Assembly (NCBI GenBank): GCA_013697635.1
Contig: JACCWM010000190.1
Span: 38,502-102,501, forward strand
Source of the DNA: Lujinxingiaceae bacterium
Lineage (GTDB): Bacteria; Myxococcota_A; Bradymonadia; Bradymonadales; Bradymonadaceae
DNA: 64,000 bases
Direction: 5' to 3'
Under the pieces are notes generated by a model. That model saw only the letters and a list, made by a program, of their open reading frames with translations, was not told where the DNA came from and ran no database searches. This document shows positions 49,101 to 57,166 of the stretch, one piece after another. The position numbers were made by a program, and so were the translations under genes. Position 1 is the stretch's first letter. Each line of letters starts with the position of its first letter.

Positions 49101-49930
49101 AACTCGAAAGGCTTGTCGCGCACCTTGGTCTTGGCCTCATCGGAAGGGTCGTAGTGAAACTCCAGGCCCCCCTCGGGATAAAACGACGAGTCAGGTGCAC
49201 CAAGTTTCATCAGGTGCTCAGCCTCCTTGAGCGCAGCATAGCTGTTGGCAAAGGTGCCGTCCTTGTTGGCTCCGGTCTTGTCCTCGAAGACGCCGGGCAG
49301 CACACAGACGCCGATCATATTGGGCTTTCCAAGGGCGCGTGCTTGGTCGCGCAACATATAAGCCACGGGCAAATAGCTGCCTGAGCCAGTGCCGCCTGCA
49401 ATCGAGAAGCACAACACGATGCGGATCTCTGAGCTGTCCAAGCGACGATGGCCGTGCTCGTGGCTCTTGAGTTGCTCGAGCAGGCGACGAAAGCGCGCCA
49501 CCATGTTGCCGTGTTTTTTCTGGTAGTAGGAGCCAAGCCTTGATTCGATTCGAATCTGCCCGGCACCGGCCGTGTCACCGGCGCGAAACCGGTAGTTTTG
49601 AGGGACCCACTGGGTAAAATACGAATCCGCCTCAAGGAAGAGCTTGCCCGAAGCCAGGTTGGCATAAGCCTCTTTCTCGAAGTCGCTGATCAAAAACGAC
49701 TCGTCGGCGTCCTCGCGGTACGACTCCAAATCATTGATGTTGGTGTCGATCAAAGCGAACTTGACCAAGTCCTGGTAGCGCTCCTTGAAATCTGTTCGTC
49801 GCTTCAGATGCTTGGCGACGCGCACGACCATCTGGCATCCGCAGCCTCCCAAACCGACGAACAACGTCGGTGAGATCGTGCTCGGCTTGGTAAGTAACTC
49901 GTCAACAACTAATTTCTGACGTTCGGACAT
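46163..49930 (-). CDS. Bacterial tubulin-like protein (Tubulin_2 / FtsZ-like)
   Basis: The 1255-residue protein begins with the tubulin-superfamily N-terminal loop LFVGLGGCGCQMVVRV (23-38), then LIDTN (about 60-64), and the GTP-phosphate-binding signature FSIAGGTGSGSYLP (175-188), the counterpart of GGGTGTG. Residues to about 400 fit a GTPase fold; the remaining 850 are largely helical with charged coiled-coil-like stretches (RAFDEVRREFVELRTQL). FtsZ itself is about 400 residues, so this is a member of the large non-FtsZ bacterial tubulins. ATG 49930 has GAGGA eight bases upstream. It follows the vWA gene by 191 bp. GTP binding and polymerisation are expected from family, not shown. Confidence 0.88.
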   Translation of the reverse strand: MSERQKLVVDELLTKPSTISPTLFVGLGGCGCQMVVRVAKHLKRRTDFKERYQDLVKFALIDTNINDLESYREDADESFLISDFEKEAYANLASGKLFLEADSYFTQWVPQNYRFRAGDTAGAGQIRIESRLGSYYQKKHGNMVARFRRLLEQLKSHEHGHRRLDSSEIRIVLCFSIAGGTGSGSYLPVAYMLRDQARALGKPNMIGVCVLPGVFEDKTGANKDGTFANSYAALKEAEHLMKLGAPDSSFYPEGGLEFHYDPSDEAKTKVRDKPFEFMYVIDKPESFSVSNPINAAADGLYLQLFSPLFAVQAGDYDNYTQHQRYLVPHDFEAKGIIGFSSFYGSYGAAVLLVPVDGIVDYCSRATALSLMRSSFLGAIPGEPLYQQLRTHSEPFYEVTERDEDGARPVKLADFVKKEEGIRNVLRDRLFQKRVRLLAKCEHDAGAYDRFMEMFRHGHRLGEFPRENGGWAFDQNRVTADREQLADRGFNFSIGALVLEAVCGPQKGQQPALLAAARTQIQAGADQLRADNTIEKNSVVREWTGKAMHWSEELKRRGMRVLMSGFTGHGITYPGMEELLDLKFMGDDTEEVSLAAKRFAVLALRDELRTEMRQPAAWPGWDLTGQSEDDRVKEKDAPDLINRLFDQAIERAFDEVRREFVELRTQLRDKLGESGKVMRTLEQGFDDFEREQTRQLDRLREQGDASANQYVLDAEALQIENGRRMWDFYYKDRITGLPELSMSNPKVQQQLSGTVRELSLRGAGTATASLTQLYDSLRAHASRFLTPYIGGDIKAKDQERRDGLTLSMALELEVTYRAIYMSNLEEMQTRGADAVREVVAQYRAQPREKQIDLGLPLHQDYLRDKVRRVVTEKAALLCSYDESRDQHGGVRPNHVFLAAIDANFENTSIEMALRGASVGGLKWVKDGWHNPREIIFYRAVLNVPLYVFGRMDEMKDYYHRFKNLSKRSKVLHIDKNWENSLPDLDPDSAQEYHRQVMLRDHIINFAALLTIRDQLNGQGYIIFRDSTYLLRDPNRPGSLLGMIGSNNAENPNAVLGFTMSEAIERLPEILAEERVKYLPYQQLLHAVREGIAPQVLSRIVELPFQWRRSRDELRTQYGSSPTAVQQFRLRDFTDAFNRLKEALDGLLEELRNFEKERMTVGGDAGVNSAGLGAREASENLRQSVEILRGFNESWSAMENPEQNTAVPQNFRSLFAPLGEHELNSTLERLRIGDFEIADSPIAPPAPKKATAFSGDE

Positions 49931-50121
49931 GGAAGGTTCCTCAAGCAATCAGCTCTCGGTACCGGGTAACTGCACGTGGCGCTAAAGGTGGCAATTGGCC
50001 GGGATTGTGAGTCTGCTGCGTCATGACATGAATGGTAATTTCTTGAACTTGTGCATGTATGTTAGCTCGGCGATTGTGCGACAAAGGCCATGGATCGTCA
50101 ACGTGTGTTGGTGTTGCTGAA

Positions 50122-52929
50122 TCAGCCGATTCGCCATCCGGCCATGGTGTCGGGTTCACGGTCGGTGTGCATGGCGAGAAACTCCGTACGCCGGCGAAGG
50201 GTAACAATTTTGGCTTTGAAGTCTTCGTCGTCGATCGCCGCGTAGTCGTCCGTTTGCATTGTAAAGCTTCCAACGCGCTCACCTTCGGCTGGCGCCGTAA
50301 AAAAACTCATTCCACCGCGAGCGCTGACATAGATTTTGGCCAGCGCCTGGCGAGGATTCTTGCTGACAGTCTCAAAGAAATCCGCCTCCTCAATATGGCG
50401 CAAACCGGAGCGATCGACATTGCGCGAGGTGCTCAAATTGAGCTCACAGCACTCGTTGTAGGCTCGCCCCGGAAGCCCGAAGGCAAGCGGGTTGGCCTTG
50501 AGCCATGCGCGAGCACGACGCGTCACGGTCAAGTTACGTCGAAGCATGCGACGAACATCATCGGTTGCTCGAGTGTTGACCTTGGGTTCGCCGTATTCAT
50601 CCCACTGCAGCGGAACGATGCGATCGACGAGACGGTCGCGATTGAGAAAGCTCGAGTTTCGATACATGTTGAACAAATACAGCAAGAGCAAGAGGCCAAG
50701 AATAGCCAATATCGAGCGCACGATCGTGGGGCCCCAGCAGCTCCAAAGTGTGGCCTCCTCAACGGTGATCTCGACGGGCACTCGGATCGGCGTGCGACTG
50801 CCGCTCGTTGGCACAAGGGCCAGCTCTGTTTTATAGACGCCCCCGTTGCAGCACGGATTGGAGATGACGCGCAAGCGAAGAGGCGGCGCCTGTTTGGCCG
50901 TGCTCTTGCCCGCTTCGAAGACCACGTCATGGGTCAGCGAGAATCGATTCCGATCGTCGCGCACGATTTTGGCCCGATCGTCGAGAAAAACCAGCTCGAG
51001 CTTGTCACCAGGCCAGTTGCTGCGCTCATCGGTGGCCGGAAAGATCGCCTGAAATCCGATGTCGCGCTGTTGGTTTCCACCCAGGCGCACGTTGAGATCT
51101 CTAATGTCGCCCGCTTTGACGGTGGTGGCGATCGACTCTGGAATCCCGATCTGATTGAGCAACGTTGCCCTAAACGGTATCACGACCGCAGGTGTTGGCG
51201 CCGAGTGGGCGCCGCGGTCAAACTCGATTCGAAGCGCCGTATCGAGCTCACGCTTAAATGCTGCCGGACCACAATAGGCAGCGACGCGCACAGCGACGGT
51301 GTAGGTTTGGTTGGGGCTGATTTCCTGAGTCTGCCCCTCCGGAACCCCGCTCAGCTCAAAGGTCACACACTCGGGCAGATCCTTTCGGCTCTCAACGACG
51401 AGCCGGCCTCGGTTGGCCGGAAAGTTCCCGCGCAACGTCAGCTCGTGGTATTGCTCGGTACCTGGCAGCAGATCTCCGAACTCGAATCGAGCCGGATCGG
51501 GCGAGATACGGCGCGACGACACTTGCAGGTTTCGCGACGCTCCACGAATCGAGGCGCCGGGCCCTGTGCCTGCCGAACTGAGCGTGATCAGGGGCATAAA
51601 GATGTGGTCGCCCTCCTCCATATTGACGCGCTCGAAGACGAAGCGGGGCGCATCACCCTGGCGGTTTGCCGGCAAGTCGGCTGGCTTGGTATTCTTGGAC
51701 GAGATGTAGCGAACGCGAGCTTCGGTTCCGCGACCGGCGACATCGGCCGTCACGGGCTGGCCATCCTCGTTGACGAGATCGATCGTGGCGCAGACGCCCG
51801 CACCGACTTCTACAAAATTGGTATCCTGCCCGCTCTGGCCGCAGCGCCCCTCACTGATCTGCATGTTCACAAACAGGCGGTACTCCGGCAAAGCGACCAC
51901 TTTCCAGTCATTGCCGGCCCCCGTGACGGCGATGGTGACCGGCGTCGAGCCTGGTCGATAGTCGAGCGCAGCGTAGCGGAAGCGCTTTCCATCTTGATAC
52001 TGATGGACGCCGGTTCGTGCAGCACCGAGCAGCGTGGGCGTGTCGCCCTTGACGGTGGGATTGATCACGAACTGCAGGTCTTGTCCCTTGTCTGGCGCAA
52101 CCGCAAGCAATCGCATGCGCCGTGCGCCTTTGTGGGCCTCGAGAACGCGCTTGGAAGGGGTGAGCAAATAGGTCTCATAGCCCTGCGAGCGAGAGAGCAT
52201 ACTTGCAAAGGGTTGCAAGATTTCGGTTGGGTCATCGGCGCCCACTTCGGCCGACGTACCACCAGTTTCCGTGGCGAGTGTGACCAGCGAGCGCGAATAG
52301 ACGCGTCCGCGCCAGCGCAGCAGGTAGAACTGAAAGAGTCCGTCATTGTGCGCGCGCAGCCCCCGAAGAAAGCTTGCAGCGCTGGGCTCACGACCGGTGC
52401 ATTCGCCGTCGGTCAAGAAGATCACGACCTGCATGACGTTGGGGCGATAGGCGTTATTGAGCTGTGTCTTGACCGCCTCGAGTGCCGAGTCGCAGGGCGT
52501 ATGTTTGCCAGGATACTTGGCGATGACGCCATCGAGTTCGAGCATCCGCTCCAACGCCTTTCGGTTGTCAGCCAGCGCCGCGATCGGCGTCAGCGCTTCG
52601 CCATCAGCCGGTCCGTTGAGGCGCACGATCGAGACCTCATCGCGGTCGTCGAGCATACTCAAGAGCGAGCGTGTACCAAAAACCGCCAGACGTTCGGGAT
52701 CGGCCGCTGGTCCATCGCTGGTGCGCACACGCATGCTGCCCGAGTCGTCGATGATAAAGACGAACTGGGCGGTGCGTCCCTGGGCGGACGACAGCTCGGT
52801 TTGAGCAAGAGCATCGGATAAATCCCAACACAGCGCCGCAGCCCAAACGGCCCCCAGACACAGCAGAAACCTGATGGCCACAAGCGATGTTGTCCGTGGC
52901 CATCTCAAGAAGTGATCGAACAAACTCAC
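50122..52929 (-). CDS. Periplasmic von Willebrand A protein, C-terminally membrane-anchored
   Basis: The 935-residue protein starts with a signal peptide (residues 1-43, ending SDALAQ). A vWA domain follows, with the complete metal site DDSGSM (61-66) and FLTDGECTG further on. About 480 residues of beta-sandwich-like sequence come next, with a membrane segment at about 730-755 (SILAILGLLLLLYLFNMYR) and a basic cytoplasmic tail of about 180 residues. GTG 52929 is chosen because GGAG lies seven bases upstream and the signal peptide begins there. As first gene of the module it could link extracytoplasmic ligands to the cytoplasmic tubulin-like protein through its tail. vWA proteins accompany some tubulin-like families; the ligand is unknown. 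Confidence 0.85.
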   Translation of the reverse strand: MSLFDHFLRWPRTTSLVAIRFLLCLGAVWAAALCWDLSDALAQTELSSAQGRTAQFVFIIDDSGSMRVRTSDGPAADPERLAVFGTRSLLSMLDDRDEVSIVRLNGPADGEALTPIAALADNRKALERMLELDGVIAKYPGKHTPCDSALEAVKTQLNNAYRPNVMQVVIFLTDGECTGREPSAASFLRGLRAHNDGLFQFYLLRWRGRVYSRSLVTLATETGGTSAEVGADDPTEILQPFASMLSRSQGYETYLLTPSKRVLEAHKGARRMRLLAVAPDKGQDLQFVINPTVKGDTPTLLGAARTGVHQYQDGKRFRYAALDYRPGSTPVTIAVTGAGNDWKVVALPEYRLFVNMQISEGRCGQSGQDTNFVEVGAGVCATIDLVNEDGQPVTADVAGRGTEARVRYISSKNTKPADLPANRQGDAPRFVFERVNMEEGDHIFMPLITLSSAGTGPGASIRGASRNLQVSSRRISPDPARFEFGDLLPGTEQYHELTLRGNFPANRGRLVVESRKDLPECVTFELSGVPEGQTQEISPNQTYTVAVRVAAYCGPAAFKRELDTALRIEFDRGAHSAPTPAVVIPFRATLLNQIGIPESIATTVKAGDIRDLNVRLGGNQQRDIGFQAIFPATDERSNWPGDKLELVFLDDRAKIVRDDRNRFSLTHDVVFEAGKSTAKQAPPLRLRVISNPCCNGGVYKTELALVPTSGSRTPIRVPVEITVEEATLWSCWGPTIVRSILAILGLLLLLYLFNMYRNSSFLNRDRLVDRIVPLQWDEYGEPKVNTRATDDVRRMLRRNLTVTRRARAWLKANPLAFGLPGRAYNECCELNLSTSRNVDRSGLRHIEEADFFETVSKNPRQALAKIYVSARGGMSFFTAPAEGERVGSFTMQTDDYAAIDDEDFKAKIVTLRRRTEFLAMHTDREPDTMAGWRIG

Positions 52930-53164
52930 ACGCCGCTCCACCGAAGGTTCGCGCCCTGGGGCGAAACCGGGATCTAGGGCCCAAGTCGGCTCCAAAAGCG
53001 CTCCGAAGAGGAGCCCCAAGGTCGCACCTTGTGAACAGAGTGTCAACTTTTGCGCAAGGTTGCCGGCTCACTTGCATCGACAGGGTTGACTTTGACCGCG
53101 AGGCCATCGAATTTAGCAGCAGTACTTTCCATTGACCTGCTGAAATCTGCATCGGCTCAATACC

Positions 53165-53254
53165 ATGGCAAAGAAACCCCTGCGCTTCGCGATCGGACGA
53201 TCACTGCTGCTCGGCTCGGTTGCAACAATGTCTGAGGTAGACGTTTCACTATGA
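53165..53254 (+). CDS. 29-residue peptide, truncated paralogue of the EPE-NP repeat protein
   Basis: This short frame starts MAKKPLRFAIGRSLLLGSVA and ends 53254. Its N-terminus closely matches that of the 128-residue protein at 54288 (MVKKKPLHFAVGRSLLISSV). Its TGA overlaps the ATG of the ferritin-like gene (ATGA at 53251-53254), so it is positioned as a coupled leader. The homology stops after SVATMS, leaving a short unrelated tail. It is either a remnant of a duplication or a working short peptide. The similarity is direct sequence observation; function is unknown. Confidence 0.6.
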   Translation: MAKKPLRFAIGRSLLLGSVATMSEVDVSL

Positions 53255-54093
53255 GCTTTGCCATTGACTTGACTGTGACGACCGACGTTCTGGGCCGATT
53301 TCATCGCAAATTGATGAAGCGCCGCGGAGGCCTGGACTGGGCTAGTTTCGATGCGTCCGCCTACGACCCGAAGCTCGTCGACAATGCCCGCCAACAGTGG
53401 GCCGGCCGCTCCCTGGCGGAGTACCAGTCGACCTCCCAGTTTAGCCAGCTTTTGCACCGGCTGGCTTTGGTCGGTGCGCCCTTGGAACTCATCGGGGCTG
53501 CTACGCGCCTGGTGACCGACGAGTGCCGCCATGCTGAGCTGTGCGCGCGCATGGCGGACGTCTTGGGCGGTCGTGATGGGTTTATCGTACCGGCGGATTC
53601 GCTCTCACTGTTCGATGCTGAGACCGACCCGTGGGTGGCAATTTATCGCACCGTTTTGTCCGTTTGCTGCTTTGGCGAAACCCTCTCGGTGCCCATGCTC
53701 GACGCGATTGCCACGGTCGCTACGGCTCCGCTGGCCCAGGCCGTCGCCGAGATCATTGCTGCCGACGAGGAGTACCACTCGACCTATGGCTGGGAGCTCT
53801 TGACGTGGCTGACACCTCGCTTGACGGGCGAACAACGCGACAAGGTTGGCTCCCGGCTGCCACTGGTCATGGGTCAGTTCGAGCGTGCCTGCGGCGCCGG
53901 ACCTGCGATCCTCGAGACGCTGGCGGGCACAGAAATCACCGTTGAGCATGGCGCGCCCAATCTGGGAACGTTGAGCAATCTACAGTACGCCGCGATCTTT
54001 TATCACGCGATGGAAACCACCATCTTTCCGGGCCTTGAAACGCTTGGCTTCGATGCGCATGGCGCCTGGGAGCAGCGCGTCATACCAGCGTGA
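53251..54093 (+). CDS. Ferritin-like diiron protein
   Basis: The 280-residue helical protein carries a full set of ferritin-like diiron ligands: Glu57 (AEYQS), Glu91xxHis94 (DECRHAEL), Glu143 (FGETLS) and Glu173xxHis176 (DEEYHS). The spacing fits a four-helix diiron bundle of the oxygenase or rubrerythrin-like type. No iron-storage loop pattern is seen, so an oxidase/oxygenase role is more likely than storage. Its ATG overlaps the stop of the 29-residue peptide. The 128-residue repeat protein, which shares that peptide's N-terminus, is the next gene downstream. The neighbours suggest a substrate-enzyme pair, which is inference. Confidence 0.78.
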   Translation: MSFAIDLTVTTDVLGRFHRKLMKRRGGLDWASFDASAYDPKLVDNARQQWAGRSLAEYQSTSQFSQLLHRLALVGAPLELIGAATRLVTDECRHAELCARMADVLGGRDGFIVPADSLSLFDAETDPWVAIYRTVLSVCCFGETLSVPMLDAIATVATAPLAQAVAEIIAADEEYHSTYGWELLTWLTPRLTGEQRDKVGSRLPLVMGQFERACGAGPAILETLAGTEITVEHGAPNLGTLSNLQYAAIFYHAMETTIFPGLETLGFDAHGAWEQRVIPA

Positions 54094-54096
54094 GTC

Positions 54097-54135
54097 GCAT
54101 ACCTGGCACCCGCAAAACGTCCATACCTGGCACCG
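54097..54135 (+). repeat. Paired dispersed repeat, site E
   Basis: GCATACCTGGCACCCG at 54097 and CCATACCTGGCACCG at 54121, 24 bp apart. The first copy begins 4 bp after the stop of the ferritin-like gene. Confidence 0.85.
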
Positions 54136-54287
54136 TGCCACTTGCGCTCATCGGTGATGGCCTTCGCACACTTGCTTGAGCATATATCTAGGCCACTTGC
54201 AGCCTCGTTCTTGACTTTGGTTGGGCGATTATCGACTGTTGAATTTGCGATTTCATCCAACCCGCTTGCCCTTAAAGGCCAAACTCC

Positions 54288-54674
54288 ATGGTTAAGAAAA
54301 AACCTTTGCACTTTGCGGTTGGAAGATCGCTGCTGATCAGCTCGGTGGCGACGCTGTCTTTGGGGCTTGGGCCCTGTAGACAGGAGCCGGAGATCATGAT
54401 CAATCCTCGTTGGGACAATGATACGGGCTACGAACCAGAGGTTTCAGTCAACCCGTATTGGGACGTCAGCAATGATACAATCAGCCCAGAGGAGGTCGGA
54501 CCGGATGCGGATGCGGATGTGACACGCTACGAGCCCGAAGTCTCGGTCAATCCAGGTCCATGGGATGTCGAGGTCGGACCCTCCGACGCCGCTCTCGAGC
54601 CAGAGGTCTCAGTCAACCCCGTGTTTGACGTTGGACACGATGGCGTTGATGGCGAAGACGACACCACAATGTAA
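54288..54674 (+). CDS. Small protein with four EPE-NP repeats
   Basis: A protein of 128 residues. The first 25 residues are a basic, hydrophobic leader shared with the peptide at 53165. A Cys at 30 (LGLGPC) could be a weak lipobox. Four repeats follow: QEPEIMINPRWDN (32-44), YEPEVSVNPYWDV (48-60), YEPEVSVNPGPWDV (81-94) and LEPEVSVNPVFDV (103-115), separated by Asp-rich spacers. No family is recognised. The repeated, nearly identical cores are compatible with a structural repeat, a metal-binding protein, or a multi-core peptide substrate. ATG 54288 is used; the Shine-Dalgarno is weak. Flanked on both sides by dispersed repeats. Confidence 0.7.
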   Translation: MVKKKPLHFAVGRSLLISSVATLSLGLGPCRQEPEIMINPRWDNDTGYEPEVSVNPYWDVSNDTISPEEVGPDADADVTRYEPEVSVNPGPWDVEVGPSDAALEPEVSVNPVFDVGHDGVDGEDDTTM

Positions 54675-54702
54675 GTTCGTCGGCGCCATTGCTGCGTGAA
54701 AC

Positions 54703-54741
54703 GCATACCTGGCACCGGCGAAATATCCGTACCTGGCACCA
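54703..54741 (+). repeat. Paired dispersed repeat, site F
   Basis: GCATACCTGGCACCG at 54703 and CCGTACCTGGCACCA at 54727, 24 bp apart. The pair lies between the converging EPE-NP protein and PEGA kinase genes, filling most of the 73-bp gap. Confidence 0.82.
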
Positions 54742-54747
54742 ACGATT

Positions 54748-57039
54748 TCAGCGCTCGGGCTTCCAAACACCCAGATAAGTACAACGCGATCCAGGTTCAA
54801 TATTGAAGCTGAAGGTCTCCTCGCGTTTGGCATCGGGATTGCGCACGGTGATGGTGTGATTGCCAGCAGGCAGCGGGTGAGCTTTGAGCATCATGCGACG
54901 ACCTTCGAGCCACCGGCCGTTGATCGCGAGCTCATTGTGGGCTGGCTCCAGTGCGCGAAAATCCAAACAGCCCATCTCAAGGGGGACGAAACTAAACGCC
55001 AAGCGGGCGTTGGGGATGCTCGATGCGCGACGGGTCGATTCAATCATCGTATGACCAGCGAGCATCCCGCGCACGTTGAGCACGTCGTCCGGGGCAAAGC
55101 TCGCCTGAATCGGCGCCCTTCCCAACACCGCACCGTTGACCTCGACGGTGGCGCCGGTGGGCACGGAGTCGAAGGTGACCAGGATCTTTGAGGCTTGTGC
55201 ACCGATCGGTCGCGTGCGGATTTGAGGAGTCTCCTGAGTCGCCGCTACGCTCTCCTGTGGGGCGCGTACCGGCGAGTCAGCGCACTTCAAGGTCAGAACG
55301 ATGGATTCGGTCGCGTGGCTGTGGGAGAGCGTGTAGGTGCCAGGATCGCAGTCGGGGTGCGTCGCTACAAGGTTTACGACGTCCTGAGGCCCAAGCGAGA
55401 GTTTCTGGGGGGCGATGCCAAGCTCCATACCATTGGCGACGAGCGCTGCGCCCGATGGCCTGGTGGAGATCTCAAAGCGGCGAGCCTCGCCATTGATACT
55501 GACGGGAGTCAGACGCGCGTCAGCGCCAAAAATCGTGAGTTCCTGGCGGCGCTCGAGCTCGAGCGTGAAACTCTTTGGCACATACCCTTCCAAGCTAAGT
55601 TGCACATTATGCGTGCCTGCAGGCAAGGCCAGGGTATGTGGGGTGGCGACGCCGACGAGTTGAGCGCCGTTGATCAAAATGCGCGCGCCGGCAGGCTCGC
55701 TCTCGACCGTCAACATGCCGCTTGCTTGAGGCCCCCAGGTCGCGATGGCCGCGACCGCTCCAATCACAAGACCAAGGGCCACAGCGATGGCAAGCCAGCG
55801 CTTGAAACCATTGGCTGGCCGAGTGGATACTGGCTGAACGGATCCGGTGCCGGATCCGGTGCCAGGATCGGCGCTTTTATCGGAACCTGCGGCGTAAACA
55901 CTCGGCGTGGCCGATGAGACCAGGAGCTCTTGGGCCAAGATCACCGGTGTGGTTAGGGCGGGAGCCGTGGCCAGGTGGGGATCGACGAAACCCTGTGAGG
56001 GCGTCGCATCGGCTCTGTCGAGTCGATCGAGTTCGAGGTTGAGCGCGGCGTCGAGATCGAGCGGCCCAGAGCTGGCGCTGTTGCGCGCCTTGCGAAGCAC
56101 GTCGGGCTCGACACCTTTGGGAAACAACTGCTCGAGGAAGGTGGCGACGTCACGGCTGGTTACGGTGTAGCCGTTGCCGTACAGCTGCTGGGTGACGGCA
56201 ATCTGCAGCTCGTCGATGCTTTGATAGCGTTGCTCAGGCTCTCGGGCCAAGGCGCGGGCCACGATCGCGTCGAGCTCGTCGCTGACCTCGTGGTTGAGGA
56301 TGCTGGGCGCATCGAATGCGCAGACGCGCACCATCTCGAGGGTCTCCAGGTCGCTGTCGCCCTCAAAAGGGCGACAGCCGGTGAGCAACTCATAGAGCAA
56401 AACGCCGGCGGCAAAGATGTCGCCACGTGCGTCGACAGGCCGGCCAGCCGCCTGCTCAGGGCTCATATAACAACACTTTCCCTGGATGCGGCCAGACATC
56501 GTCTTGGAGATCTTGCCGGTGGCGCGGGCGATGCCAAAATCAATGAGCTTGACCTCACCCTCGCGCGAGATCAGCACGTTCGAAGGGCTGACGTCGCGAT
56601 GCACGATGCCCAGCGGGACGCCGTCGGCATCGGTTTTGCGGTGCGCATAGGCCAGGCCCTTGGCGAGCTCGGCCGTGATGTGCAGGGCAAGCTCGACGGG
56701 CATCGCGCGGCGCTCCTCGTGGAGCTGGCGCAGCACCTCACGCAGATCACGGCCGGGCACATACTCCATGGCGATGAAATACTCGCCGTTTTCCTCGCCC
56801 ATGTCGAAGACGGGCACGATGTTGCCGTGCGTGAGGTTGACGACGATGCGCCCCTCATCGAGAAACTTCGTGACGAACTCTTGCTCCTCGGCCAGGTGCG
56901 GCAAGATCGTCTTGATGATCACCGTCTTCTCAAAGCCGCCCGCCCCGCGTGACTTGGCCACGAAGATCTCGCCCATACCGCCGGCCGCAATACGGCGGCA
57001 CAGCTCGTAGCGGCCAAGGTGTCGAAGGATCTCTGTCAT
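54748..57039 (-). CDS. Ser/Thr protein kinase with PEGA domains
   Basis: The 763-residue protein has an N-terminal eukaryote-like kinase (about 10-270): glycine loop IAAGGMGEIF (17-26), Lys43 in VIIKTI, catalytic HRDVSPSNVL (147-156) and DFGIAR (167-172). A proline/threonine-rich spacer follows, then one membrane segment at about 410-432, then an outward region of at least two PEGA-type beta modules (LTVESEPAGARILING and FDSVPTGATVEVNG). The SPSN variant of the catalytic loop is common in myxobacterial kinases. It is expected to sense the envelope side. No phosphatase or substrate gene is adjacent; a short spacer separates it from a divergent DUF4442-like gene. Confidence 0.92.
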   Translation of the reverse strand: MTEILRHLGRYELCRRIAAGGMGEIFVAKSRGAGGFEKTVIIKTILPHLAEEQEFVTKFLDEGRIVVNLTHGNIVPVFDMGEENGEYFIAMEYVPGRDLREVLRQLHEERRAMPVELALHITAELAKGLAYAHRKTDADGVPLGIVHRDVSPSNVLISREGEVKLIDFGIARATGKISKTMSGRIQGKCCYMSPEQAAGRPVDARGDIFAAGVLLYELLTGCRPFEGDSDLETLEMVRVCAFDAPSILNHEVSDELDAIVARALAREPEQRYQSIDELQIAVTQQLYGNGYTVTSRDVATFLEQLFPKGVEPDVLRKARNSASSGPLDLDAALNLELDRLDRADATPSQGFVDPHLATAPALTTPVILAQELLVSSATPSVYAAGSDKSADPGTGSGTGSVQPVSTRPANGFKRWLAIAVALGLVIGAVAAIATWGPQASGMLTVESEPAGARILINGAQLVGVATPHTLALPAGTHNVQLSLEGYVPKSFTLELERRQELTIFGADARLTPVSINGEARRFEISTRPSGAALVANGMELGIAPQKLSLGPQDVVNLVATHPDCDPGTYTLSHSHATESIVLTLKCADSPVRAPQESVAATQETPQIRTRPIGAQASKILVTFDSVPTGATVEVNGAVLGRAPIQASFAPDDVLNVRGMLAGHTMIESTRRASSIPNARLAFSFVPLEMGCLDFRALEPAHNELAINGRWLEGRRMMLKAHPLPAGNHTITVRNPDAKREETFSFNIEPGSRCTYLGVWKPER

Positions 57040-57166
57040 GAGCCTCTTGGAGAAAAGTCTGTCAAAACCGGCGGCTCGACTGTTTCACGAGCGATTTTCC
57101 CATATACTTGATATTGAAATGTCATTCATATGGAAAGACGCATTCACCCCTTTTGGAGAATCATCG

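Noticed and set aside
50059..52821. 920-residue open frame on the plus strand, opposite the vWA gene
   Set aside because: It is antisense to a protein with a signal peptide, a complete vWA metal site and a membrane anchor. Its translation is compositionally odd (Arg/His/Asp-rich) with no domain. High GC gives long shadow frames.
55846..55872. GGATCCGGTGCC tandem that looks like the dispersed repeat
   Set aside because: It lies in the PEGA kinase gene and encodes a Gly/Ser/Thr linker (GSGTGSG); the match to the repeat core is only GGTGCC(AGG).
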